A DNA stretch of 64,000 bases from Eutreptiella sp. 'Long Island Sound 2002' (GCA_964036045.1 OZ038388.1:6846058-6910057); one strand, 5' to 3'; positions 12,198 to 24,639 are shown, counted from the stretch's first letter. Made by a program: numbers and translations. The notes: generated from the letters alone by a model not told the origin.

Positions 12198-12907
12198 GAA
12201 ACATGTCCTTGATTAGTGCCCTATAGATTTTGATGAAATCCTGCAGGTTTTTGATGTTGAAATCCCAAAAGAAAAGGAGCAAGTAGAGCAAGAACATGAT
12301 GTGGATCGAATCAATGAATAGTTTGAAATCCAGTGTAACACAGAAGGGCTGCAGATAGACAAAGCAGGTATAAATACAAAGATTCAATCACAAATGGATA
12401 AAACAAAAGATTTTATGTGCAAGCTGGCCTGACTCTAGCCTCCAAGTTAGCATCAAGCACTTCAAGTGCACTCTTTTGGATGAAATGGTGTTGGTTAGGA
12501 ATAAGGGGCAAAGGAGTTAGGCCAGACCCAGATTATGACTTGGCCAAGCAACTGAGTTCAGAAACATTTCAAAGGTAGAACCACAATAAGTGGTAGAAAC
12601 AATTGAGTATCGGGGTCTTGGGGTGGGAGACCACTAGGCTTAACCTCCAAGGCCTAAGGCATGAAATGCCTATTTTATTTCGGTATATCCTCCATGAAGG
12701 AAGATACCTCCGCTCAGTTGAGTGGTAGGGGTGAACTTCATGGGGGGCTAGGGTTATAACCCTAGTTACTTTGAGAAAGTGTACTTAAAGCTTCAAAAGA
12801 GTGATAAAAATACTTAAATTAGTCTTAGCATCAACAAAAGGGTTTTAAGGGGGGCTTGGCCTGGATCAAGCCTTCCAAGAAAGACATGGCAGTGACTTTT
12901 TCTTACT
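12198..12907 (-). repeat. 5' LTR of copy 2
   Basis: Reverse complement of 9591-10297, about 710 bp. Homology stops at 12907, after which unrelated host sequence begins. Confidence 0.85.
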
Positions 12908-15155
12908 ATTGTTAGTGTCTTTGGGTTGGAAAGTGTTTGTCAACGCGGACCACTGAAACAAAATGAACCCGGATCGGCCTGATAAATGGTGCAACAACCG
13001 TGCATTGGCAGTGCTGTGAAAGGGATTGACAGCGCAAAGGAAAAGGTACCACCTTGCACAGCGGCAGTAAGGCTACCACAACTTTTCACAAAAAAAAGTT
13101 TTAAAAAAATTTTTTTTTGAAAAAGAAATAATTTTTTTTCCAAATTTTTTTTGCATGAAAAACGGGATGTATACGCAGAAAAACACATTGCTAGGCAAAG
13201 AAACATGGTTTTCCTTTGGGCATGGGATACAAATAGGTGATGCAAAGGCGTTGGCACTATGAATAGGAGGTTCACGGGCCTAGCGGACCTCATTTCCAAC
13301 AAACATCCAAATTTTGCCTGATTTCTTGGTGGGAGCAAAAAAAGGGGAAATTATTATAGGGGCCCCCTAGGAGCTCGCTTGACCCAAACTTGTGTTAGAC
13401 AATCGGATTTAGGTGCAACCAAGCATACCCCAATGGTAAGGCACCCTTTAGTATTGCTAAATCCTACAATAAACACTAAGTTTTCGTGTGGAAAGTGTGA
13501 AAAACTTATGGTGGTACAACAACTAGTGCCTGGTACAAAAACTGGCTCCTTTACCTTACGTAGGAGTTCGCCAAACCGATGAACGATCTTTTTTGCGCCT
13601 GAGTGGGGCGCAGTGCCCCACACCCGGTGGAGTGGCTTTTGTTGTGTCCTCCAAGCTTTCTACCAGGATGAAGACCTTGCCTCGATGTCGCAGGAGGCTT
13701 GTGGAGCCCATATGATCCGAGACCTTGCGGTACGCACGTCACATCCCCTAACGGCCTTCCTCAAGTTTCATCCGAAATCCGCAGAAAATTTGCTTGTGTT
13801 GTGTAAAACATTGGAGCTTGAATAGGACAAGAAGAGTTGGACCTTCATAGCCAACGCCACTGTAAGATTCCAGGTCTATGTGACTCTTGCACTGGTTCGG
13901 CAAAGGCAGGTGACGATGGTGGAAGGCAAGTGGCCGAACATACCAACAAAGTTTCAGCTTCGTCCTCCATATTTCAAGCCCGCCCTTACATGGGGAATCT
14001 TGCATTTGCTTAGAATACCACTTCCCGCTTTCGTGATTTGGTCAGCGCTTGCATTTCACTCAAACTCCCTCTTGACCTATTGGTGAACCCAGAATACCTT
14101 GAAGCCACCTCCATGCGCCATGGTTCCCTAGGGCAAGTCCTCCAATGGATTGCAAGTCTCCCGTCCCAGGCCCAAATACCCCTCGGCCCCTTCACAGCTT
14201 GACCTTTGTGCTGAAATCCAAGAAGAATTGCTGTAAAGGAAAGGTGGGAAGGGGCTGAGGAAAAGAAGGGCGAGGGGCAAAGAGAACGAAACAGGGAAGG
14301 GGCCGGCGAAGAGAAAATAGGAAAGCAACCCGGAACCGCTTGATCGATGAACCCCACAGGCAGGCACATCTGGTGGGGGGCATATGGGGAGCTGTTCAAT
14401 TGAGCTACATGATTCATGGATGTTCCGAATTCCCTGGGATGCTAAGCGTGGATCCTCGCATCCATGCCATCAAGATCTGCTGCCCGTCTCCCAGCATCTC
14501 TAGGTGCGTTGCTGCAGATGCTGGAACCACCACCCACCCTTGCGACGGTGCAGCAGCACTTCCCGGTAGGCCTTGCCCAGCCAACACGAAGGCAGCTCTT
14601 TGAGTCCACACGTTGTATCCTCCCCGTTGAGAGCCATCGTGGACGCGGCTGCTAATAACAATATGCTGCAGTCTTGGGTCAGTATTGTCGTCGTGATCGA
14701 ATATGAGTGGTTGCCTACTGTTGCACACAAGCATGTGCTCAAGGCTCTAAAGGTGACAGTAGAAGCGGCGGTCATAAATCGGTGTGAAGACTGCCGCATG
14801 ATGAGTGTTGGCGATAATGTGACAGCGGGCGTTTCACCCGTCTGTCTTTTGTCGTACTTTGAGGGGGATGTCTGCCCCAGAACAAGTTGGAGCGTGTGAG
14901 AAGATGCAACACCGGGCGACGTGAAGGTGCTTGTCACATGTGTTGGGATGGGGGGCATGTTCACATGAGAGCAGGACGCGGTCCAACGACTATATTTGTA
15001 CCTGTGTGACCCTCTGCGACCCCAAACACCGGCGAGCGATCTCTGCTCTGACCTTCTCAAACCATCTCCTCCCACATCATCCACAAACCTCCCTCGGGCC
15101 CTACCACAACTGGGCCGAGAACGTCTGCATTTGATGAACCCCAAAGGCAACCACC
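12908..15155. other. Unrecognised sequence
   Basis: No frame here resembles a known protein. An A/T-run tract lies at about 13085-13155. The longest frame is 14500-15162 (-), without a recognisable domain. Confidence 0.5.
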
Positions 15156-15159
15156 CCCC

Positions 15160-15225
15160 CAATTCGGTGAAGAAATCCCAACAATTCGGCAGGACAATTC
15201 GGCGGGCCTATTTTTCGGCGAAATG
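15160..15225. repeat. ATTCGGC-rich tract, left of zinc-finger ORF
   Basis: AATTCGG, AATTCGGC and TTCGGCG recur four to five times within about 65 bp. A denser version lies at 16385-16520, on the other side of the ORF. Confidence 0.5.
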
Positions 15226-15379
15226 CTTCCCAGTCACCAGGATTATGACCCTGGCCCCCCAAACACACTGTCCCTTTGGTTGCTGTGTTGTCAGAGACAT
15301 GTGGAAACCCTTGTAAGCTGAAATTTTTTTTGCATTGTGCTGCTTCTATAAGACGAAAAATGAGATCTGCAGAGCGAAA

Positions 15380-15462
15380 ATGAGTGGTTGACTGGTTACA
15401 GTGTTGGGCTATAAGACACTGAAAATTCGGGTACCTGAGTTCAAACCCTGTTGAGGGTATTT
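15380..15462 (+). other. tRNA-like sequence, possible SINE head
   Basis: TGGTTGACTGGTTACAGTG resembles a Pol III A box. CAGTGT and ACACTG pair as an anticodon-like stem, and GAGTTCAAACCCTG is a good B box with normal spacing. The acceptor stem does not close, so a tRNA-derived repeat is likelier than a working gene. Confidence 0.35.
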
Positions 15463-15594
15463 TTGTGACCTGGACCCAGAGTCGAAGACGGGTTTTTGGA
15501 AGTGTCCGGGGGGTAACTTGGGGTAACTTGGTCCCACCGTTGTGGCGCTTTTTTGTTCATGTCCACGCTGCAGCTCTACCACCTCTGACCTATA

Positions 15595-16284
15595 TTACTT
15601 GTCTCTGCTTTGATCCCATTTCTGTGCCACATACTCGTGCTTCCTCTTTTTGTCTGCCCGTTCCTTGTCCTCTTTCTCCTTCACCTTCCGTTTCTCTTCC
15701 CGTTCTGCATATCCTGGGGCAAGCACCAACTTTGCACCCGCACGAATGACCTTGGCACGCGCGGCATCATGAATCCCTGAGATAACATGCCTTGTCAATG
15801 AGTCCTCCCGAGTCTCATCCATCTTCTTACCACATGGCTTGCAGTATAGCTTGCCGTTGTTATCATACAAACCATACTTACCGTACTTTTCAACCCTCTG
15901 TGCAATTGTAACAGTTTTCAGCACACGGGGGGTTTTGGCCTTCTTTAAGGTGTCTGGACGCGAAGGCTTTGCAGGCTTTTTCTGGGCACCTGACTCCTTT
16001 GCAGAAGTGGAAGACTCGGCAACCTCGCATTCCCCAGACACAGCTACAGAATCCGCTGCAGGCACCAGTAGCTCGGAATCCACTGATTGGGGGCCTGTTG
16101 ATGAGCTGCCCGAAGAACGGCGGCTGAAGAACGCACTGGGCCGTGCAGAGCGAACAGAAAATTCGCAAACTGCCCCCTCACCGGCATCAGGATACTTGTC
16201 CCGAAGCAAAGCTTGATCAGCGGAGGACAACGAATCCCAGGGGACCAAAGACGCGTCCTTTTGTGGACAGTAAAAACACTGCAT
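15595..16284 (-). CDS. Putative zinc-finger protein (CGGBP1/BED-like), 229 aa
   Basis: The ORF from ATG 16284 to TAA 15595 is intact. N-terminus: CFYCPQKD then Cys about 35 residues later, a possible first metal site. The middle is Ser/Ala-rich and disordered. At about residues 150-180, KLYCKPCGKKMDETREDSLT followed by RHVISGIH gives C-x2-C...H-x5-H, a BED/CGGBP1-type DNA-binding finger, a fold often found in or derived from hAT transposons. The C-terminus is a Lys/Glu-rich basic coil. The frame stays open to 16410 upstream, but that part looks like intron with a pyrimidine tract and AG just before the ATG. ATTCGGC repeats flank it on both sides. It could be a domesticated or residual transposon protein. 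Confidence 0.6.
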   Translation of the reverse strand: MQCFYCPQKDASLVPWDSLSSADQALLRDKYPDAGEGAVCEFSVRSARPSAFFSRRSSGSSSTGPQSVDSELLVPAADSVAVSGECEVAESSTSAKESGAQKKPAKPSRPDTLKKAKTPRVLKTVTIAQRVEKYGKYGLYDNNGKLYCKPCGKKMDETREDSLTRHVISGIHDAARAKVIRAGAKLVLAPGYAEREEKRKVKEKEDKERADKKRKHEYVAQKWDQSRDK

Positions 16285-16384
16285 GGTGCCAATCTGAACA
16301 ACCAATGTACAAAGAAAAGGTATTATGCAGTGTCCCAAAGTAAGGGATGCCTCCAACTCAGGTGACCCAGAACCCATAAACCCC

Positions 16385-16530
16385 AACAGGTCGGCAAAAC
16401 GAGGCGGCAAAGTCCCAGAAACCTAGTGATTCGGCAAAACAAATCGGCGAAATTCAGAAACCGAACAATTTGGCAGACCAATTCGGCAAATTCGGCCAAA
16501 TTCGGCCGCCGAATTGGGGGGGGGGGGGGG
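16385..16530. repeat. ATTCGGC-rich tract with palindromic end and poly-G
   Basis: About nine copies of TCGGC(A/C)-type motifs, ending in the palindrome AATTCGGCCGCCGAATT (about 16499-16515) and a run of about 16 G. Confidence 0.55.
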
Positions 16531-19113
16531 TTGCAAGGGTATGAAGAGATGAATATGATGTGGACCAGAGGTCGGAAGGCAAGAGGTGGTAAAATGCAGT
16601 AGGCGGAGCAGAGATGAGAGACAGTTGATGCTCGGCCTTCCTCACGGGTGGGTAGGTGTTCCAGAAATGCTGGGTGGGTGGGGGTCTGAGCCCCCCCCCC
16701 CCCCCGCGCCGTGGATAGGCCATTTGGGTGGGCTTCGCGTTGGCACCGAAGGTTTTCAACATACTTTCCTTTGGGTGGGTGGACGGATGGCCAACCCCCC
16801 ACCCTCCGCAGGGGTAGGCCCGGGTGGGTGGGTCGGCTGAAAATCTGGGTGAGTGGGTGTGCCAAATGACCCCCCCCCCCACCCTCCCATTGGTTCTGAC
16901 CAGCCTGTACATAAGGAGGCCCGGCTGGGCGAATGCTTGTGCGAACCGCCGAACATTGCTGCATGTGCATACCAGGACGTGCATGTGTGGAGCACCGGAA
17001 TGCCCTTCGTGCTGCCCATTGGTTTGATTCATCCCTGGTCACCGTAGTGCACACAGGAGGACTAACACGCATGACGGGCACGGGATGCAGGCAACCCCGG
17101 TGCTGTGGTATGGGTGCCTCACCTTGACTACGAGAGTCCGGACCTGCTGCGCGTCAATGGCAGCTTTGCGCACTTGTTCCGGAGGGTGAACCCAGTGAAG
17201 GGGGAATCTGATGTTTGACCTCCTGTGTGGTTTCTCGGCCCCAGGGCCCCTGGCAGGACGCCTGTAGTGGACAGGATATTTTTCAATTTTTGTTAAATAC
17301 GCGCCCAGTCCAACCGCCATCGGGGAGCCCACAATTGCCCTGCTGCCGATTAGTCCGCAACAGCCGTCGTGACTTTCGTTCTGGGGTGTTGTGTTTTATA
17401 CTGAGATTACAGTCCCCGAGACGTGGGGTGGGGGGTCGTTAATCAGCCCCTCCAGGGGTTGGGGTGGGGGCAAAGCTGAAGTGTATTTTCTGTTGCACAG
17501 TCACACATGTTTCCCCCCTACCACCCCCCTACCCCCAGGGTAGGATATAATGGCAACGTAACTGTGCAACAACTGTGTAACTGCGCTGGTTATGGATTAT
17601 TGATGCCTGGAAAAACCTAAGCACTCCAAGAAATCACTGACCGTGGGCTTTTTAGGAGCACGCATAAGAACGTCGTGGGGCAGTGTTGGTTGATCCATGC
17701 CGTCCTCACCGGAGGTGTGCAACACCACCAACTCCACGTCACCTTTCACTATGATAGGTGCACGACACCACAAGAGTGAGCCATTGCAAGCTCTTGTGTT
17801 CCAAATTCCGAACACCAAAGATTCACATGCACATTACTATGTCCGCAATGGCAACGGTATGAAGATGGCCAGTCGTCGCATGACTTGATGGTGATAAAAG
17901 ACTGCCACATGGCATCTTCATAGTTTGGGCAAGTGCCATGCTATACGGCATGTCGGGCATCTAGCATTGGTGTTGTGGTGGACCGTTTGCCTGGCATGGG
18001 GACGCTTTTCTTTGTTGTGTCTTCCGTGGTACCCGTCTCCGCTTTCCTGTCACTGCCTGCCCTCACAACCCCCAGGATGAACCGCATTCGACCTGAGACC
18101 ATCAAAAGAGGAGGTTTCCTTTGTTCGGTTTGCTCTGTGCACATGTGCAAGGACACCACTGAGCATGGGCAATGCAATGAAGAGTGTGAAAATGGCAATG
18201 CTGCAGGGTCCCCACCAACGGCTGCCCTTGGGTCCAGCCTCCCCACGGATGTCCCTCTCTGTACCGAATGCGTTGGGGGTTGCCCCCAGCGTCAGCAAAC
18301 TAAATATTGCGAACAGACACTGCCTGTGACCTGTCTCAAAGAAACGATCCCGTGCAGAAGCGAAGAAGAGGGGGGGGGGGTGTCATTGCGGAGATCATAA
18401 CAAAGCACCTACAAAGCACAGATGCTGATGACATGCCTGCCACGTTGACGGCTGTTCCTGTTGTCCAGGCCTCTATGCAGGCCAGCGGTATGTTACACTC
18501 AGGCACTTCGGAAAAAGGCCCTGGGGTCCACCTCAGCAGTGCTGCCCCCAACAGTTTAGGCATGTGGTTTGAAATGTTGTTTGAAATGTGTTTGAAACCT
18601 GCCTTCCCTACGCCCACTATGTCCCGCTACGTCCCCCTACGCCCGCTGTAGCTCGGACAAGACCGCAGCTTGGCCATCATTCAGTGATGGTCGCCACCCT
18701 CTGGAATCACTGGGAATCTCCATCATCTCCATGAATCATGAGCATCAAAGATAAGGCGCCGGAGGCCGTACAGGACCGCAGCTTGTGCAAGGGGGGCACT
18801 TGGCAGGAAGAGAGTGACCAAACACAAGGCACCAGGGCACAAGACGTCGTCCCCACATCCACTTGACCCCGGATCTGCAACGATGCACCCAGTCGCAACA
18901 AGTGAGGGCGAGAGGGCGTGCACGGGGTAGAGACCCCTGGGCTTTGTGCAGACGGAATCCGGTGGTACAAGTCACCGCAGTGCCGATCTCATAAGAAATC
19001 CGGCACCGCGACAAAGTTTCGCAAAATATTTCACTTCATCGACCGTCGAGGGCGGCAGCTTTCGCGAGGCCATTCGAGCCGCAGATCGTGGGTAGCGGCC
19101 GCCGTGGAAGCCC
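16531..19113. other. Unrecognised sequence with GGTGGGTGG and poly-C/poly-G tracts
   Basis: G/C homopolymers (16691-16705, 16870-16880, 18370-18380) break up any reading frames. A + strand frame at 17933-18400 has a Cys cluster (CSVCSVHMC) but no family that I can name. Confidence 0.4.
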
Positions 19114-21678
19114 TCAAAGACCGGGCAGCTCACAACGGCCGAACCCGCACAGGGACTGCGTCGCGCCGCGCTTCCACTCCCGCGCAAGTGTGAACCCGGC
19201 GGCGCGGAACGTGTCGAGCGTGTTGGCCATGTTGGCGTAGGTCTTGGTGGCATCGCTGCGGTGCGACGGGGGCGGGATGCTGCCCGGGTACGTCGCCGGG
19301 CCCCGGAAGTGGGTGATGTCCGTGTCAATCCATTCGCACAGCCAATGCACCATCGGGTGCTCCGCCCATTGGGCCTTGAAATCGGCCAATCGCCGCTGAA
19401 GCCCCCGGTCCACGTCGGGCTCTCGCTCGCGCACGAAGCCCTGGAACGGCTGCTCGTTGCACAGGACCTCGAGCATGCACAACGCCAGCCCGAAAGTGTC
19501 CGCGAACACCTGCGGAAGGACGTGGGGTATGCGGGGCGCACGTCGTTTCGGCGCACAGGAAATCAAGGCAGACGGAGACGGAGACACAGAGGTCCCCCTT
19601 TGGGATGCCAGGGGACATCGATGCGTGTGCTCAGTGCGGGCCGTGCCCTCAGGGGAGAGGGCACCTTCGACGGAGGAAAGTCCGCCCCAGGCCCCGCCGG
19701 TCATGAACAGGATTGTGAGGCAAAGAGGCGCGAGAGGAACGTTGCTGCTTTAGCCCCTTGTGGCTGCATCAGGCGCATTCGTTGGCACTACCCCCCGCCC
19801 CACCTCAATCCCCCCCTCCTAATGTCAGGCTGGTCCCCCCCCCACGGGGGGGGGGGGGGCGGGCGACGGTAATGAAGTGACGGTTCTCCCCCAGGGGGGG
19901 GGTGTGCAAGGCGGGGGGAGGTACGTGGGACCGAACTGTAGCGCTGATTGGGACCCAAAGCGGGAGGGGCAATCGGAGGTCCCAACTCAAGCTATGGCCC
20001 AGGACTGCCACTGGGCTGCACCGGAAGTGCAAGCGCGACCATCGGAAGGATGTCCCCGCAATGGACAGCGAAGTCCACTGTTTCCTCAATCCAGATGCAC
20101 CGCACAAAGGGCTCAGCACTGCATGTGTACAGTCCTGCCGCCGTGCTGCTCCACGCTGCAAGAGCAATGCAGAAGCACGAAAACTGGGAAGCGAGCGAAT
20201 GTATGGCGGATAGGCCCGGCTGCATCGGGCGTAGGGGGGGCGGGGATCTGAGGCCCAACGGGCTGTTTGTCAATGACACCGAAAAAAACGGGCAACTTGG
20301 GCGGTTGGGGGGTTAACACGGAGACCTCCCCCTGCACCTCTTACATGCGAGTGCATCCCTTGGGGTGGGTGGGCAGGGATGGAAGGGGGGGCAGGTGCCA
20401 CCCCCCCCCCCCCCCAGGCCTCCAGGGCGCCCAGCCTATGCCCAGCCACTGTCTCCCTGACGCCAAGTGCCAGCTTCAATGGTATTTGAAACTGATAGCA
20501 ACCGCCCCCAACCGCTTTGGCAACCTCCTCCAACCGCCTGTCTGACCGCCTCTGGGGCTGCCTCTGAGGTCCCTTCCCTTCTAATGCATCAGTGTGGGTC
20601 GGTGCGCAACGGGGGCCTGCGATCCACTGCCTTGATGTTGTAATGGATTGCCACAAGTGGTTTGTTCCCTCGGAGTTCAAGTAGTTTCCAAATTTGAAAT
20701 CAATACAAGCAACCCCCTCCGCCCTCCGTGCACCTGCATATACGCCTTCGGGTTGTACTCCACCGTGAGGAACTGCTCCGCGCTCGACCGCTCCGTCGAG
20801 GGCCGCGCCACCGGATCAATCAGCCGCACGGTCACCTCCGCCTCCCCGTCGGCAGCAGGGCTCCCACAAAGCAGCACGTTTGCCGGCTTGACGTCCCCGT
20901 GCCACATCGCGCCCCGTGTGGCGCCGTGAAGCCGCTCGAGCGACCGCAGCAGTGCGAGGAACGGCATCAGTAGGTCCACCATCTGCGCCGTGCGCACCGA
21001 CACCGAGCGGCATCCGCTGGGGACCGGGATGGTGCACTGCAAAAACTGTTTGAGGGTCAGACCGCGAAGCCGCTCCATGACGTAGTAGTGGCAGCCACGG
21101 TCCGAGTCCACGCCGCAGAAGAGAGGGCGTGGGAAGAGGGTCGTCTGTGGTCGGCCCGTGCCGCGGCCGCACAGTTCGCACAAAATGCGGTACTCGCCCC
21201 GCAGAAGGCGGTTGCAGTCCTCGCGGGTGATGCGCCCGCAGAGGTCTGTGGTCGCAGAGGTCCATCGATACATGGCCTCGAGCACGTCGCCCGCCTGCGC
21301 TTTGCACTGCGCGTCCGCTTTACTGCACTCGTCCGCAAAGAAATGGTCAAAGGGGCTTGTGCAGTCGCACGTGCGCACGTACCTGCCCCCGACGCAGACC
21401 TTGACGCAGAGCTCGGGCAGTCCCCAGAGCTCATAGACGCGGCTCATACCGCCAATGCCGATCAGGGGACCTGTGAGCGCGGCCACCGAGGCCTTGACCA
21501 CGCGCTGGTCCGCGGTTCCCAGGGCGGCCCATGGCGCATTGCCCCGAAGGGCGTGGCGCACGCGTTCGTGGGCTTGCGCGCGCCACTCACGGCACACCAA
21601 AGCAGCGGTGCCGAGGCTGTGAAGGTCAAAGAACGGGAGAAGATGATCCCAATGCCACAAAAGTGTGCCAGTGGTCAT
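19114..21678 (-). CDS. F-box plus protein-kinase-like protein, two exons, 446 aa
   Basis: Exon 1 is 21678-20734, exon 2 is 19509-19114. The 1224-bp intron begins GTGCAC and ends CCGCAG, phase 0, and joining restores the kinase fold. Residues about 5-45: F-box pattern (LLPFFDLHSLGTAALVCREW), which binds Skp1 in SCF ubiquitin ligases. Then Gly-rich loop LIGIGGMSRVYELW, lysine in CVKVC, and catalytic loop HGDVKPANVLL (about 20870-20905). The metal-binding DFG is replaced by IDP (about 20815), and exon 2 supplies helix F (FADTFGLALCMLEVL). HRD is HGD, as in some atypical or bacterial-like kinases; with the DFG change, activity is uncertain. ATG 21678 is chosen because it precedes the F-box. Confidence 0.75.
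19510..20733 (-). other. Intron of the F-box/kinase gene
   Basis: GT-AG borders, phase 0, 1224 bp. It contains several poly-G/poly-C runs (about 19838-19858, 20400-20416) and no recognised coding sequence. Confidence 0.65.
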
Positions 21679-21739
21679 GACCGCTCTACACAAGAGCGCC
21701 GTGGAAGAGCAGAGGCCCTCACCTCATTTGAATAGGACA

Positions 21740-24600
21740 ACGAATGTGAACAGACCGAAGGGGCATTTCGGATCGGGCAAATCATTCGTTTGAATCCAAA
21801 GCTTGGGTCATCGGTAGGCAACTCAGGGTGCGTGTACCGAGCTTCACCGCTTTGAATGTGTTGGTGGAATGCACTTTCCTCCGTCATACCTTATTCGGAG
21901 GCACTGCCCATGGTCCTGCAGCGCTGACATGTGCAAAAACGCGCAGAAAACAAGGGCCTACGTTCGTGCACATGCAACAGATCGGCCTGAATGCATACCC
22001 TGGTCCCTTAAAATTCTCCACTTGTTGTGTGCGGCCCATCTCCGCTGCTCTACAGACCAGCGCCTCTGCAGATGTTTGGGGGATGTATGCCCGGCGCGCG
22101 CCCGGCGCATGCCCGGCGCACTACCTTTGTATCAAGTATCCTATCTCTAGCCCCAAGTTTATCCTCACCTAGGGAAGTCCCCCAAGTAGACCGCCATAGA
22201 CCGCAAACCTTCCGTGGAAAGCATATTGCATAAGCCGAAACATGAGAATTCAACAACACAAAATGACACTCCCACCACTTCCAACCACCATCCTTGCCAT
22301 CGTCATAAACAGGGTGCAAAGGACGGGCCGGATTCCTAGACACAGCGAGAAAGTACTCCAGATTGTTTGGGGAAGGGGGGCAAAAACCGGCACGGGTGGA
22401 GAATGGTAAAAACAAGATGCCCGGCGCTCCCCCCCCTAGTCCCATTTTTGTGGCCACCATGGTGTCGCCAGCCTTACGCTTCAAATGGGGGGGGGAGGAC
22501 TCTGTCCACAAAGACTCCTATCATTTTAGGCTCCATGTAGCACATTGGACGGTTGGCTGAAGCAGGGGGCGGCCAGAGCATGCTGAACTCTTGCTCGGAG
22601 ATGCACATGGGAGGGAGATTCCTTAGGTGGCGCATCTACATCCATGTTTTCCCGATTGAATATGTCCCCGCCGGCCTCTAGCCCACTATCAATGAGGGCT
22701 GGTGATGGATCCATCAGGCGGGCAATAAGACACACCTATCGCCGCCGAATGTACGTTCGTGGGTGCTTGCCTTGCGGTTGGGGTTTGGCTACATGGGGGC
22801 GATGGGCATGGTGTTGGTAGGGGTGGTAGCGTGGCATTGTTGGGGAGCCCATTTGGCAGCTGCCTTAGGCCGAGGTGCGGGGGCGGGCTTGGGTTTGGGT
22901 TTGGGTGGGTCACCACGGGCCATCTGTGTCACGGTGCGCTTGTCTCGGCCCAGATGAAGGCGCCACCTAATGGGTGGCTGGACAGGTGGGGTTGCTGGTG
23001 GGGGTTTTGGTTGCCTTGGCAGCAGGCAATGTCCGTGGGGGGGGGGGGGGGGGGCGAAGGGGCAGTAATGAGGATCGTTGGTGTGCGACCAGCCCTAGCA
23101 ATGTTGTCTGGCCCGACGGCAAGGGTGGCCTTTCTGGAAGGGATTTGGGGACGGCAAGGCGTTGTGGACGGGGTACTGTCTGCGCTAGGATAAGCCTCAC
23201 TCTCTCGAGGCTTCGGTTGAGGAAGTGCGACCTGGACACGCGCTGCCCCCCCCCCCCCCCGCACAACGCGACTTGGCCCCGCCCCTTCAAGGCAAACCGG
23301 TACCACATCCAGCCAACGTCGAACAGGCAATCTAGCGTTGCTAGGGGCTGTGCCAGCTACTGTTCGGTCCTTGGGGTGATGGGGTCGGTTGCCCTGGCGA
23401 TGGGGGGGTTTCTTGTTGGGCTGGGAGGATCTTTGGTGGGGGGGGTGAGGTAGGGTGGTGATGGGGGATTTCGGTGTGAGGATGGACCGTAGGATGGCAT
23501 TGTCCCCCTGAGACAGGTGCCGAGCAAAAACGTTCATAGACAGGAGGACTGGAGAGGCAAAGCAGTTGTGTGCAAATGGGGTCTGGGACAGAAGCCACTT
23601 CTCTTTCCACCACACCATGTCTCAGGCGGGGCCCGATGGTGGCACCCCCCCCCCCCCCCCCCCAGGGGCTCGAGTACGAATACTGGGGTTCCGGAGCAAC
23701 GGAGCCGGCCGAGTGGCAGGGCACCGGGGCAGTCGTGGGCGGCCCGTGTGGCAGTCGGAGGAGGCCCCCACAACCACTCGTCCGTCTCATCATGCCGCCG
23801 CATGCAGGGCCCAGCAACTAGTAGGTAAGCAAGCCCATTCCCAACCAGCATTCTCAACGAGCAACGGCTGCAACAAAGATAATGGTGAAGCATTGAACAA
23901 AAAAGATATCAGTTCGTTTTGAGAAAAAGCGGCTGTCGACCATGCCCCGGACAGGCCACCTGAATCCGTGTGTCACTCATCTCCATTGGCATCCCAGGGG
24001 TTAGTCGCGCGGCCGGGACTCCACGAATTCTGCTTTGTGCGCCACCAAGTTTGGGGGTTGGGGGGGGTGTTTCAATGTCCAGATAGGGAAACATGTTTGG
24101 GCAGTGGTGACACAATCCGTTTCGAAAACATGGCATGCCGGACGGCAACAACATCTATTTGTATGTGTGGTCAACTAGTTATAAAAAGCAAAATGAAAAC
24201 TCACACCGGGTCCACCAAGTAGCCTTTTCCGGGCTCCATGTGGTGGCCTGATTGGCCTGGGAGTCGGACCCGACATCGGAGGCACCTTTGGAGGAGAAAA
24301 TTCACCCAACAATTTGCGGGCTCCCAGTAACCGTAAAATTTTTTCCACGCATGTTGGGCCATGCTACGTGGCACCTAAACAGACCGAACAAGGAAAACTT
24401 GGGAGGAAATACCATCAGTGCACCGCATGGTACAACTATATTCTGTGCTAGCCTCCAGGCTACATGTGATATCATACTCGTGTCCTCTAGACCCTCGATG
24501 GTTGTTCTATGTCATACTCGTGTCCTCTAGGCCCTTGATGGTTAGTAGGCCACATTGGCCCTAGACATGGCAAAAAAAGATGGCACAGAAAAAAATAGAC
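21740..24600. other. Unrecognised sequence rich in G/C homopolymers
   Basis: Runs of G or C at 22488, 23037-23054, 23258-23270 and 23645-23663. Pro/Gly-rich open frames here (for example 22929-23618, -) follow from the runs. A TTGGGTTTGGGTTTGGG stretch at about 22888 is too short for a telomere. Confidence 0.4.
22075..22450. repeat. Dispersed repeat bounded by CCCGGCGC motifs, copy 1
   Basis: Left edge CCCGGCGCATGCCCGGCGC, then a CAAGTATCC...TAGCCCCA stretch; right edge AAGATGCCCGGCGC. The same layout occurs at 32330-32600. Confidence 0.4.
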
Positions 24601-24639
24601 ACCCCACAAATCAGTGAGAACCCTTAATGATGCATGACC

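Larger units (their letters stand above)
10298..12907 (-). mobile_element. Ty3/gypsy element copy 2, truncated: 5' LTR, PBS and partial gag
   Basis: Read on the - strand: LTR 12907-12198, PBS 12197-12186, leader, gag from ATG 12113 to about 10301. It stops in the HQDHF codons just before the zinc knuckle and joins the end of copy 1's LTR. No pol follows in the window; it should lie left of base 1 if copy 1 is nested inside it. Confidence 0.85.

Noticed and set aside
17933-18400. PiggyBac-like Cys-rich C-terminus
   Set aside because: The CSVCSVHMC cluster is suggestive, but no catalytic domain or matching flanking frame could be found.
22884-22905. Telomere-like TTTGGG repeats
   Set aside because: Only about three units, and not the usual TTTAGGG type.
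22929-23618. 229-codon Pro-rich - strand frame
   Set aside because: Driven by poly-C/poly-G runs; no domain and no codon-like pattern.
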